From NCBI GenBank assembly GCA_016213595.1, contig JACRAA010000259.1, forward strand, positions 1-5,039: a stretch of DNA of 5,039 nucleotides. Reading direction: 5' to 3'. Position numbers and translations under genes: made by a program. This DNA comes from Actinomycetota bacterium (GTDB taxonomy: Bacteria; Actinomycetota; Actinomycetes; Propionibacteriales; Propionibacteriaceae). Below, in pieces: positions 1 to 5,039 of this stretch. Under the pieces are notes generated by a model, which saw nothing but the letters and a program-made list of their open reading frames with translations, ran no database searches and had not been told where the DNA came from. Within the stretch, counting starts at the first letter, position 1. The number at the start of each line of letters is the position of its first letter.

Positions 1-1025
1 GAATGAAGGTCCTCGTCGGTACGTACGGTGAGGCTGAGCCCGTTGGGCAGGCGGACCTCGGCCACCAGCTCGCGGCCCTGGTACTCGACCACCTCGACCA
101 CCCCGTCGACCATCAGGCCGTCGAAGGTGGACCCGGGGGCGACGATCTTCACGTCGTCCGGACGGACACCGATGATGGTCGCGTCACCGACCGTCAGGTC
201 GCTCATGGCGGTGGCGTGCACCTGGAGGCCGGACACGTCGACGACCACCTGCTGACCCTCGACGGCTGCCACCTGCGCCTTGAGCAGGTTGCGGTAGCCC
301 ATGAAGTCGGCCACGAACGCGTTCGCGGGCCGGCTGTACAACTCCCGGGGGGTACCGATCTGCTGCACCCGTCCCAGCCGCAGGACGACGAGACGGTCGG
401 CGAGGCTCAACGCCTCCTCCTGGTCGTGCGTCACGTACACCGTCGTCAGGTTGAGCGCCTGGTGCAGCCGGCGGATCTGGGTACGCATCTCCAGGCGGAG
501 CTTCGCGTCCAGGTTGCTCAGCGGCTCGTCCATGAGCACCAGCGGCGGCCGCAGGACGACGGCGCGCGCGATCGCGACGCGCTGCTGCTGGCCGCCGGAC
601 AGCTGCCCCGGCAGCTTCGACGCCTGGTCCTCGAGGTGTACGAGCTCGATGGCCTCCGCCACCCGCTGCTTGATCTCCTCAGGGGGCGTCTTGCGCATCT
701 CCAGGCCGAACGCCACGTTCTTGCGCACACTCATGTGCGGGAACAGGGCGTAGTTCTGGAACACCATGCCGAACCCGCGCTTCTCGGGCCGCGTCATGTC
801 GATCCTCTTGTCGTCCTGCCAGATGGACCCGTGCGTCAGGGGGAGCAGGCCGGCGAGGCAGTTCAACGCCGTCGACTTGCCGCAGCCGGAAGGGCCCAGC
901 AGGGCGATGAACTCGCCCTGCTGGATCCTCAGGCTCAGGTCGGTGAGGGCGTTGGCCTCACCGAAGCTGCGTCCGACTCCCTCGAGCCGCAGCTCGTTGA
1001 ACTCCTTGGCCGGGGCGACAGTCAC
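1..1025 (-). CDS. ABC transporter ATP-binding protein, MalK/PotA-like (3' end outside window)
   Basis: This is the cytoplasmic ATPase that would drive the importer whose binding protein is encoded just upstream. I translated 341 uninterrupted codons from GTG at 1025. The nucleotide-binding domain is complete: Walker A GPSGCGKST at residues 44-52, Q-loop Gln90 in VFQNYALFP, signature LSGGQ at 142-146, Walker B LVLMDE ending at Glu167, D-loop SNLD at 170-173, and switch His200 in VTHDQEEA. From about residue 245 a TOBE-type regulatory region follows (GVRPDDV near 290), as in the MalK/UgpC/PotA/FbpC group. Related proteins run about 350-380 residues, so only a short C-terminal piece is missing. 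The GTG overlaps the TGA of the preceding gene by 4 bp (GTGA), and an AAAGG motif at 1033-1037 lies 7 nt upstream, which supports this start and translational coupling. The family is certain; the substrate cannot be read from the ATPase. Confidence 0.96.
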   Translation of the reverse strand, partial: MTVAPAKEFNELRLEGVGRSFGEANALTDLSLRIQQGEFIALLGPSGCGKSTALNCLAGLLPLTHGSIWQDDKRIDMTRPEKRGFGMVFQNYALFPHMSVRKNVAFGLEMRKTPPEEIKQRVAEAIELVHLEDQASKLPGQLSGGQQQRVAIARAVVLRPPLVLMDEPLSNLDAKLRLEMRTQIRRLHQALNLTTVYVTHDQEEALSLADRLVVLRLGRVQQIGTPRELYSRPANAFVADFMGYRNLLKAQVAAVEGQQVVVDVSGLQVHATAMSDLTVGDATIIGVRPDDVKIVAPGSTFDGLMVDGVVEVVEYQGRELVAEVRLPNGLSLTVRTDEDLH

Positions 1026-2245
1026 TTGGCCGCCTTTGATCCGCCGATGTTCCGGTTCCACAGGTCGAACGCGGCCACCATGGCCGTGTACGGGAGGGGA
1101 ACGACGGTCGGGTTGTTGGCGATCAGGCTGTCGTACTCCGGACGGCCGAACTTGGCGATGACGTCCTGGCTCGCCTGCGGCGCCATGGAGAGCGACACGT
1201 CCTTGATGGCCGGGCCGGGGTAGAAGTAGCCCTTGTCGTACGCCTTGGCCTGCTGGTCGGGCTTCAGCATCCAGGCGATGAGCCGGACGACTGCGGTGAG
1301 CTGGTCCTGCGAGACGCCCTTCGGCACGACGACGTAGTGGGCGTCCGTCACCCACTTGAAGCCCTTGAGCGTGGTGATCTTGGCCTCGGTCGGCACGGTG
1401 CCCAGGGCGCGCGGGTTGATGTCCCAGCCGGTCGTCGACACGATCATGTCCACCGAGCCGGACGCGAGGTCCTTCATCGTCTGCGTCGTGCCGGAGGGGT
1501 AGACGCTGATGTAGGAGCCGAGCTCCTTGAGGAAGGCCCAGGTCTTGTCCCAGCCCTTGGTGGGGTCAGTGGGGTCGGAGTCGCCCAGGATGTACGGCAG
1601 GCCCATGAGGAACGTACGGCCGGGACCGGAGTTGGCGGGCTGGGCGTACTCGAGCTTGTTCGGGTGGGCCTTCGCCCAGGCGAGGAGCTCATCGGCGCTG
1701 GTCGGCGGGGTGGAGACCCTGTTCGGCATGTACTCGAGGAGCGGGCCGGACGGGTAGTACGTGACGCACACGCCGTAGTTCCCGGCGAGCGTCTGCATCT
1801 TGCCCGCCGCGGGCAGGTAGTTGGCCATGCCGGTCAGCACGCTCGCGTTCATCGGAAGCAGCGGCTGCCAGATCTCCTGCGACAGTCCTCCGGCCAGGCC
1901 GTCGGTGCCGGTGAGAACCATGGCGATGTCGACACGGCCCGCGTTCTGCTGGGCCTTGATCTTGCCGACCAGATCGGGCGCGCTCGCCGATGACGTGGTC
2001 ACAGAGCTCACGACGTCAGGGTTGTTCGCCTTGAAGTCGTCGATCATGCCCTGCGTCAGCTGCAGGTCCCCGGCGACGTCGAGGATGTTGAGGGTGACGG
2101 GCTTGCTCGGCTTGAGGGGAACGGCGCTGCTGACCTCAGCCGACGGGCCGGCATTCGGCGCTGCTGGGGCCCCGCAAGCGCTGAGGGCGGCTGCTCCGAG
2201 CACAGCCGAAGCCCCTGCGAAAACGGAACGGCGGGGAATGTTCAT
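1022..2245 (-). CDS. ABC transporter substrate-binding lipoprotein (extracellular solute-binding family 1-like)
   Basis: The 407-residue protein has a lipoprotein signal peptide: n-region with RR at 5-6, hydrophobic A/G/L-rich core, and lipobox LSAC with the lipidated Cys at residue 24. A low-complexity A/P/S/V linker to about residue 45 would tether it to the outer face of the membrane. The mature part starts with a typical SBP strand (VTLNILDVAGD, 50-60) and has the two-lobed family's usual length. Conserved-looking blocks include SGPGRTFLMGLPYILGD (206-222), GWDKTWAFLKELG (231-243), SVDMIVSTTGWDINPRALG (264-282) and a C-terminal MLKPDQQAKAYDKGYFYPGP (326-345). It resembles the polyamine/iron/YnjB-like family 1 proteins more than classical sugar (CUT1) binders, but that is my impression without an alignment. 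It is the first gene of the operon, with the ATPase next, and diverges from a sugar-acid dehydratase gene, which suggests a sugar-acid-related ligand (inference). ATG 2245 is preceded by GAAGGGA at 2251-2257, 5 nt away. Confidence 0.93.
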   Translation of the reverse strand: MNIPRRSVFAGASAVLGAAALSACGAPAAPNAGPSAEVSSAVPLKPSKPVTLNILDVAGDLQLTQGMIDDFKANNPDVVSSVTTSSASAPDLVGKIKAQQNAGRVDIAMVLTGTDGLAGGLSQEIWQPLLPMNASVLTGMANYLPAAGKMQTLAGNYGVCVTYYPSGPLLEYMPNRVSTPPTSADELLAWAKAHPNKLEYAQPANSGPGRTFLMGLPYILGDSDPTDPTKGWDKTWAFLKELGSYISVYPSGTTQTMKDLASGSVDMIVSTTGWDINPRALGTVPTEAKITTLKGFKWVTDAHYVVVPKGVSQDQLTAVVRLIAWMLKPDQQAKAYDKGYFYPGPAIKDVSLSMAPQASQDVIAKFGRPEYDSLIANNPTVVPLPYTAMVAAFDLWNRNIGGSKAAK

Positions 2246-2250
2246 GAATG

Positions 2251-2265
2251 TCCCTTCTTCTCCTC
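2251..2265 (-). promoter_or_regulatory. Ribosome binding region of the solute-binding protein gene
   Basis: Read on the minus strand, GAGGAG (2265-2260) and GAAGGGA (2257-2251) lie directly upstream of ATG 2245. The nearer motif is 5 nt from the start codon, in the normal Shine-Dalgarno window. The doubled purine-rich tract suggests strong translation, as expected for a binding protein that must outnumber its membrane partners. It fixes the start that gives the intact lipoprotein signal peptide. Confidence 0.7.
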
Positions 2266-2288
2266 GCGCCCAACAGTTGAACCCGAGT

Positions 2289-2306
2289 GGGCTCGGCGGT
2301 GAGCCC
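2289..2306. repeat. Short inverted repeat in the SBP leader
   Basis: GGGCTC and GAGCCC (2289-2294 and 2301-2306) form a perfect 6-bp stem with a 6-nt loop, about 45-60 nt upstream of the SBP start codon. It would lie in the 5' leader of the leftward transcript if that starts further right. It could be an RNA hairpin or a chance GC-rich match; there is no U-tract to make it an attenuator. Confidence 0.35.
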
Positions 2307-2393
2307 GGGCGGTGTCCGGTCCTGTCTGATGGCAGGCCGACCCGGTCCCCTTACGTCGTGATCCTGCCGATGCGGCCTGGCCGGCGCCAGCGA

Positions 2394-2423
2394 TTGCAAA
2401 GGCTTGGCACGTTTCTGTATACG
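2394..2423 (+). promoter_or_regulatory. Candidate sigma70-type promoter for manD
   Basis: TTGCAA (2394-2399, 4 of 6 matches to TTGACA) and TATACG (2418-2423, 4 of 6 matches to TATAAT) are separated by 18 bp. They are the best-spaced pair I can see in the gap, and they sit in its most A/T-rich stretch. Transcription would begin near 2430, giving a manD leader of roughly 155-160 nt. Two palindromic sequences overlap the -35/spacer and the -10, so the promoter looks repressible. The prediction is by eye only. Confidence 0.5.
2395..2409. promoter_or_regulatory. Candidate operator: 15-bp near-perfect palindrome over the -35 and spacer
   Basis: TGCAAAG-g-CTTGGCA is an odd-centred palindrome with 6 of 7 base pairs matching. 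It overlaps the proposed -35 element of manD and the first part of the spacer, a place where a bound protein would block RNA polymerase. The regulator is not encoded in the window, so the binding family (LacI, GntR, IclR or other) cannot be assigned. Confidence 0.4.
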
Positions 2424-2426
2424 TAA
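2413..2426. promoter_or_regulatory. Candidate operator: GTATAC-centred palindrome over the -10
   Basis: TTCTGTATACGTAA contains the perfect hexamer palindrome GTATAC, flanked symmetrically by TT and AA with two unmatched bases on each side. It covers the proposed -10. GTATAC-cored sites with flanking TT/AA are known for hexuronate-pathway GntR regulators such as UxuR/ExuR, which fits a mannonate dehydratase promoter. The match here is partial, and an overlapping TACGTA palindrome (2420-2425) gives an alternative reading. Confidence 0.35.
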
Positions 2427-2575
2427 CCACTCGCGCCCGGCGCGCTCTCGAAGCTTCGGGCCCCGACCCATCAGGAGCGGTGATCGAGCCTGCTACGGTC
2501 GGCCCAGCGGAGGCTGGAGAGCTGACCGGGCCAGAGGCGACCCGGGCGCATCCGGGCATGCCGAACCGGATCGCT

Positions 2576-2581
2576 GAGGAG
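2576..2581 (+). promoter_or_regulatory. manD ribosome binding site
   Basis: GAGGAG ends 6 nt before ATG 2588 and decides the start. The two in-frame upstream alternatives are worse. GTG 2480 has AGGAG only 2 nt away and would add 36 residues absent from the family. ATG 2558 has no Shine-Dalgarno. Confidence 0.8.
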
Positions 2582-2587
2582 CGAGCA

Positions 2588-3802
2588 ATGTCTGATCGGA
2601 TCGTCAAGGCGGAGGTGCTCGTCTCGAGCCCGACGCGGAACTTCGTCACCCTGCGGATCACCACCGCCGACGGCATCGTCGGCCTCGGCGACGCCACGGT
2701 GAACGGCCGTGAGCTCGCCGTGGCGTCGTACCTCGCCGACCACGTGGCGCCGCTGCTCATCGACCTGGACCCCGGCCGTATCGAGGACATCTGGCAGTAC
2801 CTCTACCGCGGGGCGTACTGGCGTCGTGGCCCGGTCACGATGGCGTCGATAGGCGCGATCGACATGGCCCTGTGGGACATCCTCGGCAAGCGAGCGGGCC
2901 TGCCCGTCTACCAGCTGCTCGGCGGCCGCGTCAGGGATGCCGTTCCCACGTACGGCCACGCCTTCGGCTGGGACATCCCGGCCCTGCTCGACGCGGTCGA
3001 CGTCCACCTGGCGCGTGGCGCCAAGCACATCCGGGTGCAGTCGGGCGTGCCCGGGCTCGACAAGGTGTACGGCGTCTCCAGGGACCCCGACTACGAGCCG
3101 GCGGGGCGGGCGACCCGGCCATCCGAGGAGCACTTCGACGCCGACGCGTACATCCGGCACCTGCCCAAGGTCCTGGCGGCCGTCCGGGCGAAGGTCGGCG
3201 ACGACATCCACATCCTCCACGACGCCCATCACCGGCTCACGCCCACCCAGGCGGCTCGGCTGGCGAAGTCCGTCGAGCCCTTCGACCTCTTCTGGCTGGA
3301 GGATGTGACGCCGGCTGAGGACCAGGAGGCGATGCGGTTCGTCCGCAACGCGTCGACGACGCCCTTGGCGATCGGCGAGGTCTTCAACACGATCTGGGAC
3401 TGCCAGTACCTCATCGAGAACAGGCTCATCGACTACATCAGGACGGCGGTCGTCCACGCGGGCGGCATCAGCCACTCCCGCAAGATCTATGGCCTGGCCG
3501 AGGTGCACGGGGTGAAGGCCGGTCCCCACGGGCCCTCCGATGTGTCACCCATCGCCCTCGCAGCCAGCATCCACATGGGCGCCTCGACCCACAACTTCGG
3601 GGTGCAGGAGTACATGGGCTACGCCGACCTGGTCCACGAGGCGTTCCCTCACGCGTGGAGCTACGACGACGGGGTCCTGCAGCCCGGCGACGCCCCAGGC
3701 CTCGGGGTCGACATCAACGACGAGCTGCTCAACGCGCATCCGTACGCGACGGCCTATCTTCCCGTCGCTCGGCGGATGGACGGGTCGGTCCTGGACTGGT
3801 GA
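2588..3802 (+). CDS. manD: Enolase-superfamily sugar-acid dehydratase, D-mannonate dehydratase (ManD/RspA) subgroup
   Basis: The enzyme is predicted to dehydrate D-mannonate (and/or D-gluconate) to 2-keto-3-deoxy-D-gluconate in the cytoplasm, with one Mg2+. Its 404 residues match the family length. The N-terminal capping domain (about 1-115) includes the YRGAYWRRGPVTMAS and IDMALWDILGK blocks; the barrel follows. Expected residues are all present with a constant +2 offset from the characterised Novosphingobium enzyme: the Arg149/Tyr161 base pair of residues (IRVQ, YGV), metal ligands Asp212, Glu238 and Glu264, acid His214 in HDAHHRL, Arg285, His314 in GPHGP and Glu341 in QEYM. The C-terminus YLPVARRMDGSVLDW is characteristic of the subgroup. 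Residue 316 is Pro, a position I recall as separating efficient from weak ManDs, so the true substrate is open. It is monocistronic here, divergent from an ABC importer, and followed after 2 bp by a long inverted repeat. Downstream enzymes (KDG kinase, KDPG aldolase) are not in the window. Confidence 0.94.
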   Translation: MSDRIVKAEVLVSSPTRNFVTLRITTADGIVGLGDATVNGRELAVASYLADHVAPLLIDLDPGRIEDIWQYLYRGAYWRRGPVTMASIGAIDMALWDILGKRAGLPVYQLLGGRVRDAVPTYGHAFGWDIPALLDAVDVHLARGAKHIRVQSGVPGLDKVYGVSRDPDYEPAGRATRPSEEHFDADAYIRHLPKVLAAVRAKVGDDIHILHDAHHRLTPTQAARLAKSVEPFDLFWLEDVTPAEDQEAMRFVRNASTTPLAIGEVFNTIWDCQYLIENRLIDYIRTAVVHAGGISHSRKIYGLAEVHGVKAGPHGPSDVSPIALAASIHMGASTHNFGVQEYMGYADLVHEAFPHAWSYDDGVLQPGDAPGLGVDINDELLNAHPYATAYLPVARRMDGSVLDW

Positions 3803-3804
3803 CG

Positions 3805-3876
3805 TCCATTCAGTGGCAGATAGGCGGGCGCCGGTGCGTAGAGGAACCAGCGTGTGGGTATCTGCCACTGAATGGA
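3805..3876. repeat. Perfect 18-bp inverted repeat with 36-bp spacer (possible palindromic repeat element or 3' hairpin)
   Basis: TCCATTCAGTGGCAGATA at 3805-3822 is repeated exactly as its reverse complement at 3859-3876. The arms are much less GC-rich (8 of 18) than the surroundings, while the spacer is GC-rich. The element begins 2 bp after the manD stop codon. It carries no coding sequence, no convincing flanking direct repeat and no U-tract. Options are a MITE-like or REP-like dispersed element, an mRNA 3'-end hairpin for manD, or a bidirectional protein-binding site. An 18-bp perfect match is far too long to be chance in a 178-bp gap. Confidence 0.85.
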
Positions 3877-3877
3877 G

Positions 3878-3890
3878 GCGGCCGGGCCGC
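3878..3890. repeat. GC palindrome GCGGCC-g-GGCCGC
   Basis: A perfect 13-bp odd palindrome lies 1 bp beyond the right arm of the 18-bp inverted repeat. As RNA it would fold as a 4-bp stem with a 5-nt loop. It is all G/C, so it could be coincidental in this background, but it adds to the run of hairpins in the convergent gap. Confidence 0.35.
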
Positions 3891-3916
3891 GCGGCGCTTC
3901 GTGCGGGACGCGTCGA

Positions 3917-3942
3917 AGCCCGGCCCCGTGCGAGGCCGGGCT
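3917..3942. terminator. GC-rich hairpin, probable bidirectional terminator
   Basis: AGCCCGGCC (3917-3925) and GGCCGGGCT (3934-3942) form a perfect 9-bp stem around the 8-nt loop CCGTGCGA. It lies 114 nt past the manD stop and 38 nt past the stop of the leftward surface-protein gene. There is no T-run on either side, but actinobacterial terminators often lack one. The position between convergent genes favours a terminator for both. Confidence 0.6.
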
Positions 3943-3951
3943 CCGAGTCAC

Positions 3952-3969
3952 CTCAGCTCAGGAGCTGAG
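3952..3969. terminator. Second hairpin, likely accessory terminator of the leftward gene
   Basis: CTCAGCT (3952-3958) and AGCTGAG (3963-3969) form a perfect 7-bp stem with loop CAGG. It sits 11 nt beyond the stop codon of the surface-protein gene and precedes the stronger hairpin at 3942-3917 on that transcript, giving a tandem pair. No T-run follows on the minus strand. Confidence 0.45.
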
Positions 3970-3980
3970 TGTGTCTACCG

Positions 3981-5039
3981 CTACTTGACCAGCTGGATGT
4001 CCACCGACCGGTACGTCCCGTCGTCGAGCGTGACGGTCAGGGTGTAGGTCCCGCTCACGAAGGGCGTCGTCGTGCCAGTCGGGTTGACGTAGCCGGCCTT
4101 CGTGCTCAGGTTGAAGATGTACTGGCCGTCGCCGTACCGGAAGAGGTTCCCGGTGGTCGAGGCGGCCGTGGAGACTGCCTCGTCGATGCCGGCGTCAGGC
4201 GTGCCGTCGACCGCCTTCACGTACAGCTTCGCGACAGCAGCGCTGTACGGCTGGCCGTTGCACAGCAGCTGGAACTTCACCGGGACCGTGCTGCCGAGCT
4301 TGAACCGGCTCGTCCCGTTGCTGTTGATCGGCTGGGCGAACCCGAACGAGCCGCCGTAGACGACCTTGTACGTGCGGCTCTCAGACGCCATGTTGCCGGC
4401 GTTGTCGGTCGCAGTCGCGGAGTAGACGTACGTGCCCACACCGGAAGCCGTGGTCGGCGTGCTCCAGGTGTCGTGTGATCCCGCCGCAAGGCCGGACAGC
4501 GTGTCCGCCGGAGCGAACGTCGGCTTCGTGAGGGACCCGGCCGTGCAGAGCTCGATCGTCGACCCCTGGCTGGGGCCGCTGATGGTCAGGATCGGCACGC
4601 TCTTGTCGATGCTGATGCCGTTCACCGTCTGGGAGGCGGTGTTGTTTGACGTGTCCGTGCAGGTTCCTGTCGCGGACTGGTCGCGCCCCTCCGTGGTCAC
4701 CGTCGTCGACACCTGGCTCGCCTTGACGCCCACGATGTCAGAGCAGGACCAGGTCACGGTGACGTCGGTCTTGTTCCAGCCGGCGTTCGGCTGTGTGCTC
4801 ACCCAGGTGATCACAGGAGCAATGGTGTCCACGACTGTGATCGTGAAGCTGCCCTTGGCGACATTGCCCGAGGCGTCCGTCGCGGTGCAGCCGACCGTGG
4901 TCCGGCCGACAGGGTAGAACCCGGACTCAGGCTTGTCGCAGGTGACGACCGGGCGGGCATCGACGATGTCCGTCGCGGTCGGCGCCGTGAACCCGTCGGT
5001 CGCGCCGCCTGCCATGTTGCCCTGGACGGTCTTGTTGGC
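3981..5039 (-). CDS. Secreted multidomain HYR/Ig-like/PxKF protein, C-terminal part (5' end outside window)
   Basis: The frame stays open to the window edge, so the 352 visible residues are the C-terminal part of a larger protein; ATG 5015 is internal. In visible numbering, residues about 1-72 look like an HYR (hyalin repeat) module: ATDIVDARPVVTC, then YPVGRTTVGCTATDASGNVA and SFTITVVD, with Cys34 and Cys51 likely bonded. Residues 73-149 are a related Ig-like unit with Cys99 and Cys127 (GTCTDTSNNTASQTV). Residues 150-228 form a third unit ending in TYVYSATATDNAGNMA. The end (229-352) matches the PxKF type: FKLGSTVPVKFQL (246-258), a GNLFRYGDGQYIFNLSTK block (297-314) and GTYTLTVTLDDGT (330-342). 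Such modules occur at the ends of secreted actinobacterial proteins and mediate adhesion or spacing; they are not themselves catalytic. There is no LPXTG motif or C-terminal membrane helix, so it is probably released or held non-covalently. The N-terminal part, outside the window, would define its function. Confidence 0.88.
   Translation of the reverse strand, partial: ANKTVQGNMAGGATDGFTAPTATDIVDARPVVTCDKPESGFYPVGRTTVGCTATDASGNVAKGSFTITVVDTIAPVITWVSTQPNAGWNKTDVTVTWSCSDIVGVKASQVSTTVTTEGRDQSATGTCTDTSNNTASQTVNGISIDKSVPILTISGPSQGSTIELCTAGSLTKPTFAPADTLSGLAAGSHDTWSTPTTASGVGTYVYSATATDNAGNMASESRTYKVVYGGSFGFAQPINSNGTSRFKLGSTVPVKFQLLCNGQPYSAAVAKLYVKAVDGTPDAGIDEAVSTAASTTGNLFRYGDGQYIFNLSTKAGYVNPTGTTTPFVSGTYTLTVTLDDGTYRSVDIQLVK

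Larger units (their letters stand above)
2246..2587. other. Divergent intergenic regulatory region between importer operon and manD
   Basis: This 342-bp gap holds no credible gene. The short open frames crossing it are overlaps from antisense reading of the flanking genes. It contains the SBP Shine-Dalgarno, a small hairpin at 2289-2306, a CTGGC-CGGC-GCCAG hairpin at 2377-2390, a plus-strand promoter candidate at 2394-2423, two palindromes over that promoter, a 5-bp hairpin CCCGG/CCGGG at 2541-2556 in the presumed manD leader, and the manD Shine-Dalgarno at 2576-2581. I found no convincing -10/-35 pair for the leftward operon by eye. The shared control region is the main reason for treating transporter and dehydratase as one functional locus. 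Confidence 0.75.

Noticed and set aside
3..1223. Long plus-strand open frame opposite the ATPase gene
   Set aside because: It is the antisense shadow of a clear ABC ATPase. The translation is H/L/R/V-rich with no recognisable motif, typical of high-GC codon bias.
2480..2587. N-terminal extension of manD from GTG 2480
   Set aside because: The AGGAG is only 2 nt from the GTG, the 36 extra residues are not expected in the ManD family, and ATG 2588 has a well-spaced GAGGAG and gives the standard length.
2242..2790. Minus-strand frames crossing the divergent gap as possible small genes
   Set aside because: They overlap the 5' parts of both manD and the SBP gene, have R/S/P-rich compositions and no credible start context.
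2471..3529. 352-codon minus-strand open frame opposite manD
   Set aside because: Antisense of a fully conserved enzyme; the product is a D/R/V/H-rich shadow with no family resemblance.
3805..3876. 18-bp inverted repeat as terminal repeats of an insertion sequence
   Set aside because: Only 36 bp lie between the arms, there is no transposase, and the flanks (GACG and GGCG) do not form a convincing target duplication. A MITE-like origin remains possible but unproven.
3754..3951. Short open frames reading through the inverted repeat in the convergent gap
   Set aside because: They exist because the repeat arms have no stops in those frames. They lack Shine-Dalgarno sequences and run into the 3' end of manD.
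5013..5015. ATG at 5015 as the start of the HYR/PxKF protein
   Set aside because: The frame is open upstream to the edge (ANKTVQGN precedes it), the Met falls inside an HYR module, and no signal peptide follows. The gene continues beyond the window.

Overview
The window reads as a high-GC actinobacterial chromosome segment. The evidence is strong G/C bias at third codon positions, GTG and ATG starts with purine-rich Shine-Dalgarno sequences, a lipobox signal peptide, and long antisense shadow frames. I cannot place it to genus. Both edges cut through genes.

Layout, left to right. (1) Positions 1-2245, minus strand: a two-gene segment of an ABC importer operon. A lipoprotein solute-binding protein (2245-1022) is followed, with a 4-bp stop/start overlap, by an ABC ATPase (1025 to beyond position 1). 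No permease lies between them, so the permease genes should lie further downstream, left of the window. (2) Positions 2246-2587: a 342-bp divergent intergenic region. It holds a plausible sigma70-type promoter for the rightward gene, two overlapping or adjacent imperfect palindromes that could be operators, and small hairpins. (3) Positions 2588-3802, plus strand: a complete enolase-superfamily sugar-acid dehydratase of the D-mannonate dehydratase (ManD/RspA) subgroup, with all the expected catalytic residues. (4) Positions 3803-3980: a convergent intergenic region dense in inverted repeats. It includes a perfect 18-bp inverted repeat starting 2 bp after the manD stop, plus two GC-rich hairpins that probably terminate transcription. 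(5) Positions 3981-5039, minus strand: the C-terminal 352 residues of a secreted multidomain protein with an HYR module, Ig-like modules and a terminal PxKF-type domain. Its N-terminus is outside the window.

Working model. The importer and the dehydratase share one regulatory region and probably form a divergent sugar-acid uptake and catabolism locus. The transporter would bring in a hexuronate-derived or aldonate compound, and the dehydratase would convert D-mannonate or a related aldonate to 2-keto-3-deoxy-D-gluconate for entry into the KDG/KDPG route. The dehydratase family is firm; the link to the transporter substrate is inference from position only. The surface protein on the right looks like an unrelated neighbour, insulated by the terminator-rich convergent gap. 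I see no tRNA, rRNA, CRISPR array, transposase or phage gene.
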